Positions 1-7,381 are shown, counted from the first letter of the stretch. The stretch: 16,435 nucleotides of DNA from an uncultured Clostridia bacterium (GCA_946056455.1 CAMGJS010000005.1:1-16435), one strand, 5' to 3'. Program-made: numbers and translations. The notes: generated by a model not told the origin, from the sequence alone.

Positions 1-300
1 TCAAAAAACAACGGTGAATATTTTTATTTCACAACAAAGGGGAAGAAAGTCTATTCAGAAATTTCATATCCCGACAACGCCTATATTTTTTTCGGAAGAG
101 AAGACAAAGGTCTGCCCGAAGAACTGCTTTTCAAGAATAAAGAAAGATGTGTGCGTGTTCCGATGAGAACGGATTTAAGAAGCCTTAATCTTTCAAACAC
201 CGTTGCTATTGCTACCTATGAAATTTTAAGACAATGGGACTTTCCCGATTTAGCGAGAGAGGGAAATCTCACAAAATACAGCTGGGACGATGCTGTATAA
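1..300 (+). CDS. trmL: tRNA (cytidine/uridine-2'-O)-methyltransferase, TrmL/SpoU family, 3' part
   Basis: The reading frame is open from base 1 to a TAA at 298-300, giving the last 99 residues of a protein whose start lies upstream of the window. SpoU-class SPOUT methyltransferase motifs are visible: FGREDKGLPEELL, then VPMRTDLRSLNLSNTVAIA and YEILRQW. In this family these segments form the knotted S-adenosylmethionine site and the dimer interface. The short C-terminus without an extra RNA-binding domain and the RSLNLSNTVAI spelling are typical of TrmL (YibK), which methylates the 2'-OH of nucleotide 34 in tRNA-Leu species. The downstream degV begins 30 bases later with no terminator between, so the two are probably cotranscribed. 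TrmL rather than another small SpoU protein is inferred from motif spelling only. Confidence 0.85.
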   Translation, partial: SKNNGEYFYFTTKGKKVYSEISYPDNAYIFFGREDKGLPEELLFKNKERCVRVPMRTDLRSLNLSNTVAIATYEILRQWDFPDLAREGNLTKYSWDDAV

Positions 301-330
301 AAAAGACATTTTATTTTTTTGGAGGACATT

Positions 331-1206
331 ATGGCAAAAATCAAACTTATCACCGACTCGGCAAGCGACATTTCTCCCGCTCAGGCAAAGGAGCATAACA
401 TTCACCTTATAGGGTTCCCGATTACCGTCGGCGACAAGGGATACAGAGAGCATGTTGACTTTACAAGAGAAGAATTCTATGAAATAATGAAATCCAGTGA
501 TGAAATCCCCCATACTTCTCAGGTGCTCACAACAGACTACTTTGAGGCATATTCAAAGGCTTTTGACGAGGGCTATACCGACATCATCAATGTTGTAATC
601 GCGTCAATAGGCTCAAACTCTTTCAACAACGCAAATATGGCTGTCGATATGTTCTTTGACGAAAGACCCGAGGCAAAGGGTAAAGTCAATATTCATGTCC
701 TTGACAGCAAGGCATATACGGGAGCATACGGCTTGCCCGTTATTGAGGCCGCAAAGAAAATCAAAAAGGGCGCAGAACCCGATGAAATTCTCTCGTTCCT
801 TGTTGACTGGTCGGACAGCGCCGCTATCATCTGTACGGCATTTACTCTCAAATACGCGAGAAAATCGGGCAGAGTAGGTTGCGTTGCCGCATTTGTGGGC
901 GAAGTTCTCGGTTTAAGACCTATTATCACCTTTGAGGACGCTATTTCAAATACCGTTGCAAAAATAAGAGGCGACAAGATGGTCGTTCCCAAGATGGTCG
1001 AGATAGCCGCAGAAAAAATGGTTCCCCAGACGCCTTATGCTATTCTTATCGGAAGCAATGAGGAATACAACAAGGAAATTATCGAGGCTATGAAGAAAAA
1101 GGTCGGCTACGCTCCGACAGAAATTTTCGGAGTGGGTGCAACTATCGCCTGTCATCTCGGTCACGAGGTTGTCGGAATAATCATCAAAGAACCCAACAGA
1201 AGATAA
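331..1206 (+). CDS. DegV family fatty-acid-binding protein (FakB-like)
   Basis: A 291-residue DegV family protein. Family members are cytosolic carriers that hold a fatty acid for phosphorylation by the kinase FakA. Visible signatures are the N-terminal KLITDSASDI (residues 5-14), the TSQ motif (62-64) in the lipid-head-group region, and the C-terminal GVGATIACHLGHEVVGI. The ATG at 331 is chosen because GGAGG lies at 321-325 at correct spacing; an in-frame TTG at 319 would place the start before this ribosome site. The length is normal for the family. The middle segment IASIGSNSFNNANMA departs from the usual SxxLSGTYxSA spelling, and LGLRPII replaces the common LxxKPI, so ligand preference may differ. 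It is followed by an intrinsic terminator. No fakA is seen in the window. Confidence 0.9.
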   Translation: MAKIKLITDSASDISPAQAKEHNIHLIGFPITVGDKGYREHVDFTREEFYEIMKSSDEIPHTSQVLTTDYFEAYSKAFDEGYTDIINVVIASIGSNSFNNANMAVDMFFDERPEAKGKVNIHVLDSKAYTGAYGLPVIEAAKKIKKGAEPDEILSFLVDWSDSAAIICTAFTLKYARKSGRVGCVAAFVGEVLGLRPIITFEDAISNTVAKIRGDKMVVPKMVEIAAEKMVPQTPYAILIGSNEEYNKEIIEAMKKKVGYAPTEIFGVGATIACHLGHEVVGIIIKEPNRR

Positions 1207-1213
1207 TTTTAAA

Positions 1214-1251
1214 GAGCATTATGCAAAAATTTACGCATAGTGCTCATTTTT
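1214..1251 (+). terminator. Intrinsic terminator after degV
   Basis: GAGCATTATGC (1214-1224) pairs with GCATAGTGCTC (1235-1245) over 11 bp with one G-U wobble. A 10-base loop separates the arms and ATTTTTAAT follows. The hairpin lies 8 bases after the degV stop and separates trmL/degV from the glycolytic operon. Confidence 0.8.
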
Positions 1252-1274
1252 AATAAAATATTTAAAAATACCTA

Positions 1275-1303
1275 TTGCTAAATTTCTTGAAATAGGTTAA
1301 AAT
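1275..1303 (+). promoter_or_regulatory. Probable sigma-A promoter of the glycolytic operon
   Basis: TTGCTA (1275-1280) and TAAAAT (1298-1303) are separated by 17 bp, lie just after the degV terminator, and are about 60 bases before the pgk start. A TTGAAA at 1287 has no -10 at normal spacing and is not favoured. Confidence 0.6.
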
Positions 1304-1313
1304 AGTAATATCA

Positions 1314-1332
1314 GGTTGTTAAATAAATAACC
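1314..1332 (+). promoter_or_regulatory. Small hairpin at the predicted 5' end of the pgk transcript
   Basis: GGTTGTT (1314-1320) can pair with AATAACC (1326-1332), including one G-U pair, around a 5-base loop. If transcription begins about 7 bases after the -10 at 1298-1303, this weak stem sits within a few bases of the mRNA 5' end, where such stems can slow decay. It is short and could be chance. Confidence 0.3.
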
Positions 1333-1364
1333 AAAAACAAAATCTTCAAAAGGAGTGTCTTACA

Positions 1365-2588
1365 ATGGCAGGATTAAATAAGGTTACTGTGGACGATATC
1401 AATGTTAAGGGCAAAAAGGTTCTTGTTCGTTGCGACTTCAATGTTCCTCTCAAAGAGGGCGTTATCACAAACGACAACAGAATCACAGCGGCTCTTCCCA
1501 CAATCAAGAAGCTCATAGCTGACGGAGGAAAGATTGTTCTTTGCTCACACCTTGGCAAACCCAAGAACGGTCCCGAAGAAAAGTTCTCGCTTGCACCCGT
1601 TGCAAAGAGACTTGCTGAACTTCTTCCCGGCGTTAAGGTTACATTCGCAAACGACGATACAGTAGTAGGCGACAACGCAAAGAAGGCAGTTGCAGAAATG
1701 GCTGACGGCGATGTTGTTCTTCTTCAGAACACCCGTTTCCGCGGAGCAGACGAAACAAAGAACGGCGAAAATCTTTCAAAGGAACTCGGCGAACTTGTTG
1801 ACGGCGAAGTTTTTGTAATGGACGCTTTCGGTTCGGCTCACCGCGCGCACGCTTCAACAGCAGGCGTTACAAAGTTTGTTAAGGAAACAGCAGTAGGCTA
1901 CCTTATGCAGAAAGAAATCAAGTACCTCGGAAATGCCGTTGAAGTTCCCGAAAGACCTTTCGTTGCAATCCTCGGCGGTGCAAAGGTTGCAGATAAGCTC
2001 AATGTTATCTCAAACCTTCTTGAAAAGTGCGATACACTCATCATCGGCGGCGGTATGGCTTACACATTCCTCAAAGCAAAGGGCTATGAAGTAGGTACAT
2101 CACTCGTTGACGACGAAAAAATCGACTACTGCAAGGAAATGCTTGAAAAGGCTGAAAAGCTTGGTAAGAAACTCCTTCTTCCTATCGATACAACAATCAC
2201 AAAGTCATTCCCTGACCCTATCGACGCTGAAATCGCAATCGAAGTTGTTGACGCTGACAAGATTCCCGCTGATATGATGGGACTTGACATCGGCACAAAG
2301 ACACAGGCTCTCTTTGCAGACGCTGTTAAGTCAGCAAAGACAGTTGTATGGAACGGACCTATGGGCGTATTTGAAAACCCCATTCTTGCAAAGGGAACAA
2401 TCGCTGTTGCCAAGGCTCTTGCTGAAACAGACGCTACAACAATCATCGGCGGTGGCGACTCTGCTGCGGCTGTTATCCAGCTTGGCTTCTCAGACAAGAT
2501 GTCACACATCTCAACAGGTGGCGGAGCATCACTTGAATACCTCGAAGGCAAGGTTCTTCCCGGCGTTGCAGTTATTGCAGACAAGTAA
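1365..2588 (+). CDS. pgk: Phosphoglycerate kinase
   Basis: Phosphoglycerate kinase catalyses 1,3-bisphosphoglycerate + ADP to 3-phosphoglycerate + ATP in cytosolic glycolysis. The 407-residue length is normal. The N-terminal substrate domain shows RCDFNVP (22-28), Arg39 in [16 protein letters not shown] (61-67), Arg124 in QNTRF and Arg160 in the AHRAH context. The nucleotide domain shows GGAKVADKL (204-212), GGGMAYTFL (228-236), WNGPMGVFE (329-337), GGGDSAAA (362-369) and [15 protein letters not shown] (381-395). AAGGAG at 1350-1355 supports the ATG at 1365. It is the first gene of the pgk-small ORF-tpiA-gpmI block. The usual upstream neighbour gap is absent, as degV and a terminator lie there instead. 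Nothing in the sequence suggests loss of function. Confidence 0.98.
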   Translation: MAGLNKVTVDDINVKGKKVLVRCDFNVPLKEGVITNDNRITAALPTIKKLIADGGKIVLCSHLGKPKNGPEEKFSLAPVAKRLAELLPGVKVTFANDDTVVGDNAKKAVAEMADGDVVLLQNTRFRGADETKNGENLSKELGELVDGEVFVMDAFGSAHRAHASTAGVTKFVKETAVGYLMQKEIKYLGNAVEVPERPFVAILGGAKVADKLNVISNLLEKCDTLIIGGGMAYTFLKAKGYEVGTSLVDDEKIDYCKEMLEKAEKLGKKLLLPIDTTITKSFPDPIDAEIAIEVVDADKIPADMMGLDIGTKTQALFADAVKSAKTVVWNGPMGVFENPILAKGTIAVAKALAETDATTIIGGGDSAAAVIQLGFSDKMSHISTGGGASLEYLEGKVLPGVAVIADK

Positions 2589-2602
2589 TCTTTGAATTTA
2601 CG

Positions 2603-2641
2603 GGCAGGCAGGGCAAGTCCGCCCTGTCTGTCTTAATTTTT
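2603..2641 (+). terminator. Hairpin with weak T tract between pgk and the small ORF (attenuator-like)
   Basis: GGCAGGCAGGGC (2603-2614) pairs with GCCCTGTCTGTC (2621-2632), 12 bp including two G-U pairs, around a 6-base loop, followed by TTAATTTTT. It lies 14 bases after the pgk stop. The interrupted T tract suggests partial termination that lowers expression of downstream genes, or a stabilising 3' end for pgk mRNA. The next ribosome site begins immediately after the tail. Confidence 0.6.
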
Positions 2642-2653
2642 AAGGAGAAAAAT

Positions 2654-2827
2654 ATGCTTGAAAAACTTGAAACATTAAGAAACAGCGAAAGTGGAAAGGC
2701 TTTGTTCTATATACTGATAGGCTTTGTCGCAGGACTTATTTTCGGAGTGATTATCTCCCCGAAGGTAGTAGGCTCTTTCAACGGAATGTTAAGCGGGAAC
2801 GGCTTTCATCAGTCAGGCGACAGATAG
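2654..2827 (+). CDS. Small single-pass membrane protein in the glycolytic operon
   Basis: A 57-codon reading frame with a good ribosome site (AAGGAG at 2642-2647) and ATG at 2654. The product has a charged N-terminus (MLEKLETLRNSESGK), one hydrophobic segment at about residues 17-36 (LFYILIGFVAGLIFGVIISP), and a short Gly/Asn-rich tail ending GDR. It is therefore probably an inner-membrane miniprotein with a short external or internal tail. The IGFxxGxxxGxxISP pattern resembles small uncharacterised membrane proteins of clostridia, but I do not recognise a named family. The stop codon TAG is formed by the first bases of the second copy of a 26-bp repeat. Without the repeat spacing, the frame would run to a TAA at 2887-2889, abutting the tpiA ribosome site. 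The function is unknown. Confidence 0.6.
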   Translation: MLEKLETLRNSESGKALFYILIGFVAGLIFGVIISPKVVGSFNGMLSGNGFHQSGDR

Positions 2828-2850
2828 GCTCTTTCAACGGAATGTTAAGC
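2769..2850 (+). repeat. 26-bp direct repeat, 56-bp period
   Basis: Two identical 26-base copies occupy 2769-2794 and 2825-2850, both beginning TAGGCTCTTTCAACG and ending GGAATGTTAAGC. They are separated by 30 unique bases. Copy 1 codes for the VVGSFNGMLS region of the small membrane protein; copy 2 begins at its stop codon. The 56-base period is not a multiple of three, so gain or loss of one unit changes the protein's C-terminus. Confidence 0.95.
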
Positions 2851-2902
2851 CCGTGCAATACAGTTATAAGACAAGAAAATAATTCATAAAGGAGATTTTG
2901 AG

Positions 2903-3679
2903 ATGAACAAGGATTTAAGAAAAGTTGTAATCGCAGGAAACTGGAAAATGAACAAGACAAGACCTGAGGCAAAGGCTCTTATCGAGGAATTAAAGCCCGT
3001 TGCGGCAAAGGCTACATGCGATGTTGTTATCTGTGTACCTTTCACAAACCTTGAAACAGCTCTTGACGCTACAAAGGGAACAAACATCAAGGTAGGCGCT
3101 CAGAACTGCCACTTTGAAAAGAGCGGAGCCTTCACAGGTGAAGTTTCTGCTGATATGCTCGCTGAAATGGGCGTTGAATATGTTGTTCTCGGACACAGCG
3201 AAAGAAGACAGTACTTCGGTGAAACTGATGTTACAGTAAACAAGAGAGTTAAGGCTGCGCTTGCCGCCGGTCTTAAAGTAATTCTCTGCGTTGGCGAGCT
3301 TCTTGAACAGAGAGAGCAGGGCGTTACAGAGGAAATCGTCGGTATGCAGACAAAAATTGCTCTTCAGGGCGTTACAGACGAAGAACTCAAAAATGTCATC
3401 ATCGCTTATGAACCCGTATGGGCAATCGGAACAGGCAAGACAGCCACAGCAGAGCAGGCTAACGAAGTATGCAAATACATCAGAAGCGTTATCGCTGACC
3501 TTTATTCAATGGCTGACGCTTGCGAATTCGTTATTCAGTACGGCGGTTCGATGAACGCAAAGAACGCAGAAGAACTCATCAATCAGCCCGATGTTGACGG
3601 CGGACTTATCGGCGGTGCTTCACTCAAAGCCGCTGATTTCGGCGTTATCCTCGAAGCAGGTTCAAACTGCATTGCTTAA
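2903..3679 (+). CDS. tpiA: Triosephosphate isomerase
   Basis: Triosephosphate isomerase interconverts dihydroxyacetone phosphate and glyceraldehyde 3-phosphate in glycolysis. The 258-residue product is of normal length for this TIM-barrel family. The catalytic residues are all present: Lys15 in GNWKMNKT, His98 in LGHSERR and Glu170 in AYEPVWAIGTGK. The phosphate-binding C-terminal motifs QYGGSM and GGLIGGASL are also intact. AAAGGAG at 2888-2894 supports the ATG at 2903. It follows the small membrane ORF by 75 bases and precedes gpmI by 61 bases containing a hairpin. Codon choice resembles pgk (many GTT, CTT and AAG codons), as expected for strongly expressed genes. Confidence 0.98.
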   Translation: MNKDLRKVVIAGNWKMNKTRPEAKALIEELKPVAAKATCDVVICVPFTNLETALDATKGTNIKVGAQNCHFEKSGAFTGEVSADMLAEMGVEYVVLGHSERRQYFGETDVTVNKRVKAALAAGLKVILCVGELLEQREQGVTEEIVGMQTKIALQGVTDEELKNVIIAYEPVWAIGTGKTATAEQANEVCKYIRSVIADLYSMADACEFVIQYGGSMNAKNAEELINQPDVDGGLIGGASLKAADFGVILEAGSNCIA

Positions 3680-3691
3680 ATAATTTCAAAG

Positions 3692-3717
3692 TACCTTGCA
3701 GTTTATTCTGCAAGGTA
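3692..3717 (+). other. Perfect 10-bp hairpin between tpiA and gpmI
   Basis: TACCTTGCAG (3692-3701) and CTGCAAGGTA (3708-3717) pair perfectly around TTTATT. Only TCTT follows, so this is not a convincing full terminator. It is more likely an intercistronic stabilising or processing stem, or a leaky attenuator. The gpmI ribosome site starts about 10 bases later. Confidence 0.7.
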
Positions 3718-3740
3718 TCTTAATGGAAAGGAAGATTTTT

Positions 3741-5261
3741 ATGGCAAAAAAACCACTCGCCCTTATTATTATGGACGGTTTCGGATACAACCACAGCAGT
3801 TACGGCAACGCTATCAGAACCGCTAAAACTCCCAACCTCACAAAGCTTATGTCAAAATATCCTCACACTCTTATCGGAGCGTCGGGAATGGATGTGGGAC
3901 TGCCCGACGGACAGATGGGTAACTCTGAGGTAGGTCACACAAATATCGGCGCAGGAAGAATAGTTTATCAGGAGCTTACAAGAATTACAAAGTCCATCAA
4001 GGACGGCGATTTCTTCACTAAGGACGCTTTTGTAAAGGCTGTTGAAAACTGCAAGAAGAACGACAGCGCTTTGCACCTTTTCGGACTTATGTCTGACGGC
4101 GGAGTTCACTCACACAACACTCATCTTTACGGACTTCTGGAACTCGCTAAGAAGAATGGTCTTACAAAGGTTTATATCCACTGTTTTATGGACGGCAGAG
4201 ATGTTCCCCCCACATCGGGCAAGGACTTTATTGCAGAGCTTGAAGAAAAATGCAAGGAAATAGGCGTAGGTAAAATCGCCTCAATTATGGGAAGATACTA
4301 CGCAATGGACAGAGACAACCGTTGGGAGCGTGTTGAAAAGGCTTATGCCGCAATGGTTTACGGCGAGGGAGTAGAAAATCCGAATGCCGTTGATGTTATG
4401 GAAAAGTCCTATGCAGAAGGAGTTACAGACGAATTTGTCGTTCCCGCAGTTGTTGACAAGAACGGCAAGATTTCTGCTAACGACAGCGTTATCTTCTTCA
4501 ACTTCCGCCCCGACAGAGCACGAGAAATCACAAGAACCTTTGTTGATGACGATTTCAACGGCTTTGAAAGAAGAAACGGAAGATTTCCTCTCTACTATGT
4601 CTGCATGACTCAGTATGATGCTACAATGCCCAATGTTGACATTGCGTTCAAGCCCGAAGGACTTAAAAATACTTTCGGTGAATATATCGCCTCAAAGGGA
4701 CTTTCACAGCTGAGAATTGCTGAGACCGAGAAGTACGCTCATGTAACCTTCTTCTTCAACGGAGGAGTAGAGGCTTCGTTTGAAAACGAGGACAGAGCTC
4801 TTATTAATTCCCCCAAGGTCGCAACTTACGACTTACAGCCTGAAATGAGCGCATATCTTGTTGCTGACGAGGTTGTAAACCGCATAAATTCCGATAAATA
4901 CGATGTTATCATTCTCAACTATGCAAACTGCGATATGGTTGGACATACAGGTGTTTTTGACGCGGCAGTAAAAGCTGTTGAGGCTGTTGACGAATGTGTA
5001 GGAAAGACCGTTGACGCTATTCTTGCAAAGGGCGGTTGCGCTCTTATCACAGCAGACCACGGCAATGCGGATAAGATGTATGAGCCCGACGGTTCTCCGT
5101 TTACAGCGCACACAACAAACCTTGTTCCTCTGATTTTTGTCGGAGCAGGAGATATAGAGCTTCGCGAGGGCGGCGTTCTTGCGGACCTTGCACCGACAAT
5201 GCTGAAAATACTCGGTATTCCTCAGCCTGAAGAGATGACAGGAAAGTCGATAATTCTGTAA
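3741..5261 (+). CDS. gpmI: 2,3-bisphosphoglycerate-independent phosphoglycerate mutase
   Basis: GpmI is a manganese-dependent, alkaline-phosphatase-superfamily enzyme converting 3-phosphoglycerate to 2-phosphoglycerate. The product is 506 residues, close to the usual ~510. The metal and nucleophile set is complete: Asp12 in IIMDGFG, the phosphoserine Ser62 in GNSEVGH, His123 in GGVHSH, DGRD (151-154), RYYAMDRD, Asp398/His402 in NCDMVGHTG, Asp439/His440 in TADHGNAD and His457 in AHTTN. ATG at 3741 is chosen because GGAAAGGAAG (3725-3734) precedes it and [13 protein letters not shown] is the family-standard beginning. An in-frame TTG at 3696 would lie inside the upstream hairpin. It is the last gene of the glycolytic block. 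DeoB at the end of the window belongs to the same superfamily. Confidence 0.97.
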   Translation: MAKKPLALIIMDGFGYNHSSYGNAIRTAKTPNLTKLMSKYPHTLIGASGMDVGLPDGQMGNSEVGHTNIGAGRIVYQELTRITKSIKDGDFFTKDAFVKAVENCKKNDSALHLFGLMSDGGVHSHNTHLYGLLELAKKNGLTKVYIHCFMDGRDVPPTSGKDFIAELEEKCKEIGVGKIASIMGRYYAMDRDNRWERVEKAYAAMVYGEGVENPNAVDVMEKSYAEGVTDEFVVPAVVDKNGKISANDSVIFFNFRPDRAREITRTFVDDDFNGFERRNGRFPLYYVCMTQYDATMPNVDIAFKPEGLKNTFGEYIASKGLSQLRIAETEKYAHVTFFFNGGVEASFENEDRALINSPKVATYDLQPEMSAYLVADEVVNRINSDKYDVIILNYANCDMVGHTGVFDAAVKAVEAVDECVGKTVDAILAKGGCALITADHGNADKMYEPDGSPFTAHTTNLVPLIFVGAGDIELREGGVLADLAPTMLKILGIPQPEEMTGKSIIL

Positions 5262-5264
5262 TTC

Positions 5265-5299
5265 AAAAATCCCTTGCAAAAGTTTTGCAAGGGATTTTT
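5265..5299 (+). terminator. Strong intrinsic terminator of the glycolytic operon
   Basis: A near-perfect 17-bp inverted repeat (5265-5281 with 5283-5299) has the core CCCTTGCAAAA/TTTTGCAAGGG and ends in a T6 run. It starts 3 bases after the gpmI stop. Because it begins with an A tract it could also work on the minus strand. Confidence 0.92.
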
Positions 5300-5313
5300 T
5301 ATGCCAACAAATC

Positions 5314-5349
5314 AAAATAAAAGGACGGTTTGAACCGTCCTTTTATTTT
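5314..5349 (-). terminator. Intrinsic terminator of the convergent membrane-protein gene (bidirectional)
   Basis: A perfect 17-bp inverted repeat (5314-5330 with 5333-5349), GGACGGTT/AACCGTCC in the core, is flanked by A and T tracts on both sides. On the minus strand it starts 13 bases after the stop of the 5363-7291 gene and ends in TTTTATTTT. On the plus strand it backs up the terminator at 5265-5299. Confidence 0.9.
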
Positions 5350-5362
5350 ATGCAATTTTAAT

Positions 5363-7291
5363 TTACGGCTGGCACTGTGAGCAAGGTGAGCAACCATATT
5401 TGATTGCTTCTTCTCTTGACTCGAATGTGTAAACTGCTTTACCGTACTTTTCATCGTAAGCAAGAGGACAGGTGTTCTTGTGGAATACCTTTAAGTTTCT
5501 AGAAACATAAGGAGCTGATACCATCTTGTTCGGGTCAACAGCAGGCTTTGTTGTTGCCTTTGTTGTCTGAACATAAACGGGAGCCTTGTATCCCCAAAGA
5601 CCCTTCTTGCCTTCCTTAGCCTCGGTTTCAACCTTTTCAAATTCTTCATTGAACTTTACATTGTCCTCGTCAAGATTTGCCTTGGCATATCCCGAAAGAA
5701 GAACCTCGTCATTGAATAAGGTCTTGCCGTCGTTATACCATACATAAGCGAGAATGTTGAAGTCTTCATCGGTGAGCTTTTCGTCAAATTCGATATTGAT
5801 AACCTTTCCGTCAAGGACATTCTTTGCGTATTCAAGAGATTCCTTGGCGTAGTATTCGTTATCCTTAGGAGCAACTGCGCCGATAAGCTTTACCGTTGCC
5901 TGAGAATTGTCTTTGAGAAGAACCTTGAATGTATCGCCTGAAATTACTTCAAGAACTGTTGCTTTGGTGAGGTTGCCTGCTGAAATTATCGGAGTAGTCT
6001 CCGCAGTCTGCTTTGTTGTTGTTTCAGGCTCAGAAGCTGTTGTAACCTCGGATGTTGTTGTCGATGTTTCATCGGGGATAGGCTTGTTGCCATTGCCCTT
6101 TCCTGCAAAAATTATTATCAACATTCCCACAAGAAGAACGGCAATTACTGCGATAACGATAAAGAGTACCTTGTTGTCGGAGCCTGTCTTTTCTTTTGCG
6201 GGAGCCTTTGCAGGAGCGCTTTCTTTTTTCTTTTCAGCGGTATGGGGCTTGGGAGCCGCAGCCTTAATATTTATAGGTGCGGGATTTGCCAAAGCGGGAT
6301 TTGAAGCCTTTTTGCCCGAGGCAGCGTCTGCGGCGGCAATATCTGCGATAGCGGCTTCAAAGGTCGAAACATCGTGACCTGCTCTGCGCTCTTCTTCCAT
6401 AAATTTCTGGAAATTGTTCTTAGCAACATCGGTGAAAGGCTTGCCCTTTCTTCTCATATCGATAAGACGGCAAATTTTAAGTCTGCGCGCTTCATCGGGA
6501 TTAAGAGAATCCTGTTCTTCCTTTTTGGCGAGAAGAGCATATTCTTCGTTGAACGACATTCCCCCCACAGCGTGAGCAACATTTGCGTCAACATCAACAA
6601 GAACAGGCTTCTTTGTCGGAATGCTGTCGATATTGTCCTGAACGGGCGCTTTCTTCGGTGCGCTTTCGGGAGCCTTCTTCGAGTCCTTCATCATAGCGTC
6701 GGGTATTGAGATTTCTTCAATTCCCTTCTTTACTTCGGGAGCGTTGTTGACAGCCTTGTTCTCAGGCTTTGAGGTATTGTTCTTGTTATTGTTGTTTTTA
6801 TTATTGCCGTTATTGTTGTTATTGTTGCCGTTCTTTGAATTCTTGTTTCCGCCCTGCTGCTTGTTTTCCTGCTTTTTATCATTATTATTGACAGGCGGCT
6901 GAGGTGACGGAGCTTTTTTCTGCTCGGAAGCCTTATTTTCAGGCTTTTCGTCTTTTTTGTCGGCGTCGGGAGGGGTAAGCATAATCTCTGTGATTTTATT
7001 CTTTGCGCCCTCTGAGCCCTGAGGCTTTACGGGGCTCGGAACATTTGCTTCCTTCTGAGCGGCTTTTTCTTCAGCGGCTTCTTTGGCTTTCTGGCGCTCT
7101 AACTTTTCCTGCTGCATAAGAGTCTGAATGTCCTTTGAATTCAGCTCCTCAAAAGCGGCTTCGGTTTCGTCCGCCTTTTTTGACGGTTTGAGAGATATAG
7201 GCGCCATTTCAAATGAATCTTTTTCCTTGGGTTCCTTGACGCTTTCAGCGTCTTCTTTTTTGGGAACAGGCTTGAGAGTAAGTTCGTCCAT
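5363..7291 (-). CDS. Membrane protein with degenerate SNase-like domain and C-terminal Cys/His motif
   Basis: A 642-residue protein starting at the ATG at 7291, which has AGGAGGAA at ideal spacing; the frame continues upstream without such a site. Order: Lys/Glu/Pro-rich N-terminus (1-150); Asn tract (151-172); a conserved-looking helical stretch, FNEEYALLAKKEEQ to FEAAIADIAA (about 247-320); Ala/Pro/Lys linker; one transmembrane helix (375-396); Thr/Glu linker (408-434); an SNase/thermonuclease-like domain (about 441-570: SGDTFKV, VKLIGAVAPK, LAYVW, GYAKANL, GKKGLWGY). A C-terminal HKNTCPL...GCSPCSQCQP motif (His604, Cys608, Cys634, Cys637, Cys640) resembles Ada-type zinc sites often found after SNase domains. 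With no signal peptide before residue 375, the N-terminal half is probably cytosolic and the SNase and zinc parts external. Catalytic residues of SNase appear replaced, so nuclease activity is doubtful. The role is unknown. Confidence 0.8.
   Translation of the reverse strand: MDELTLKPVPKKEDAESVKEPKEKDSFEMAPISLKPSKKADETEAAFEELNSKDIQTLMQQEKLERQKAKEAAEEKAAQKEANVPSPVKPQGSEGAKNKITEIMLTPPDADKKDEKPENKASEQKKAPSPQPPVNNNDKKQENKQQGGNKNSKNGNNNNNNGNNKNNNNKNNTSKPENKAVNNAPEVKKGIEEISIPDAMMKDSKKAPESAPKKAPVQDNIDSIPTKKPVLVDVDANVAHAVGGMSFNEEYALLAKKEEQDSLNPDEARRLKICRLIDMRRKGKPFTDVAKNNFQKFMEEERRAGHDVSTFEAAIADIAAADAASGKKASNPALANPAPINIKAAAPKPHTAEKKKESAPAKAPAKEKTGSDNKVLFIVIAVIAVLLVGMLIIIFAGKGNGNKPIPDETSTTTSEVTTASEPETTTKQTAETTPIISAGNLTKATVLEVISGDTFKVLLKDNSQATVKLIGAVAPKDNEYYAKESLEYAKNVLDGKVINIEFDEKLTDEDFNILAYVWYNDGKTLFNDEVLLSGYAKANLDEDNVKFNEEFEKVETEAKEGKKGLWGYKAPVYVQTTKATTKPAVDPNKMVSAPYVSRNLKVFHKNTCPLAYDEKYGKAVYTFESREEAIKYGCSPCSQCQP
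6776..6841 (-). repeat. AAC/AAT triplet tract coding for poly-Asn
   Basis: This run of mostly Asn codons (residues about 151-172 of the minus-strand protein) appears on the plus strand as repeated TTG/TTA triplets. It is in frame, so slippage would change the Asn count without breaking the gene. It is a low-complexity linker, not a CRISPR array. Confidence 0.85.
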
Positions 7292-7352
7292 AGCTTCCTC
7301 CTGAATATGTAATGTCTTGGGTAAACAGTGATACCATAAAATTATCACATAT

Positions 7353-7381
7353 ATTATACTATATTTTACAAAAATAAGCAA
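7353..7381 (-). promoter_or_regulatory. Probable promoter of the degenerate SNase membrane protein
   Basis: Read on the minus strand, TTGCTT (7381-7376) and a consensus TATAAT (7358-7353) are separated by 17 bp. They stand about 60 bases before the ATG at 7291. The intergenic region 7292-7583 is otherwise AT-rich and holds this promoter and the divergent one at 7519-7547; I see no riboswitch in it. Confidence 0.65.

Noticed and set aside
319..330. Upstream TTG start for degV
   Set aside because: It lies before the GGAGG ribosome site; the ATG at 331 has correct spacing and gives the family-standard N-terminus.
4833..5315. 160-residue open frame antisense to the end of gpmI
   Set aside because: It runs through the gpmI terminator and is opposite a highly conserved gene; no ribosome site or recognisable protein.
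5907..6377. Long open frame on the plus strand opposite the membrane protein gene
   Set aside because: It is antisense to the Lys/Ala/Pro-rich coding region, has no ribosome site, and its composition is what the reverse of that biased sequence gives.
6776..6841. Short tandem repeats that might suggest a CRISPR or structured repeat
   Set aside because: They are AAC/AAT codons for a poly-Asn linker, without spacers of regular length.
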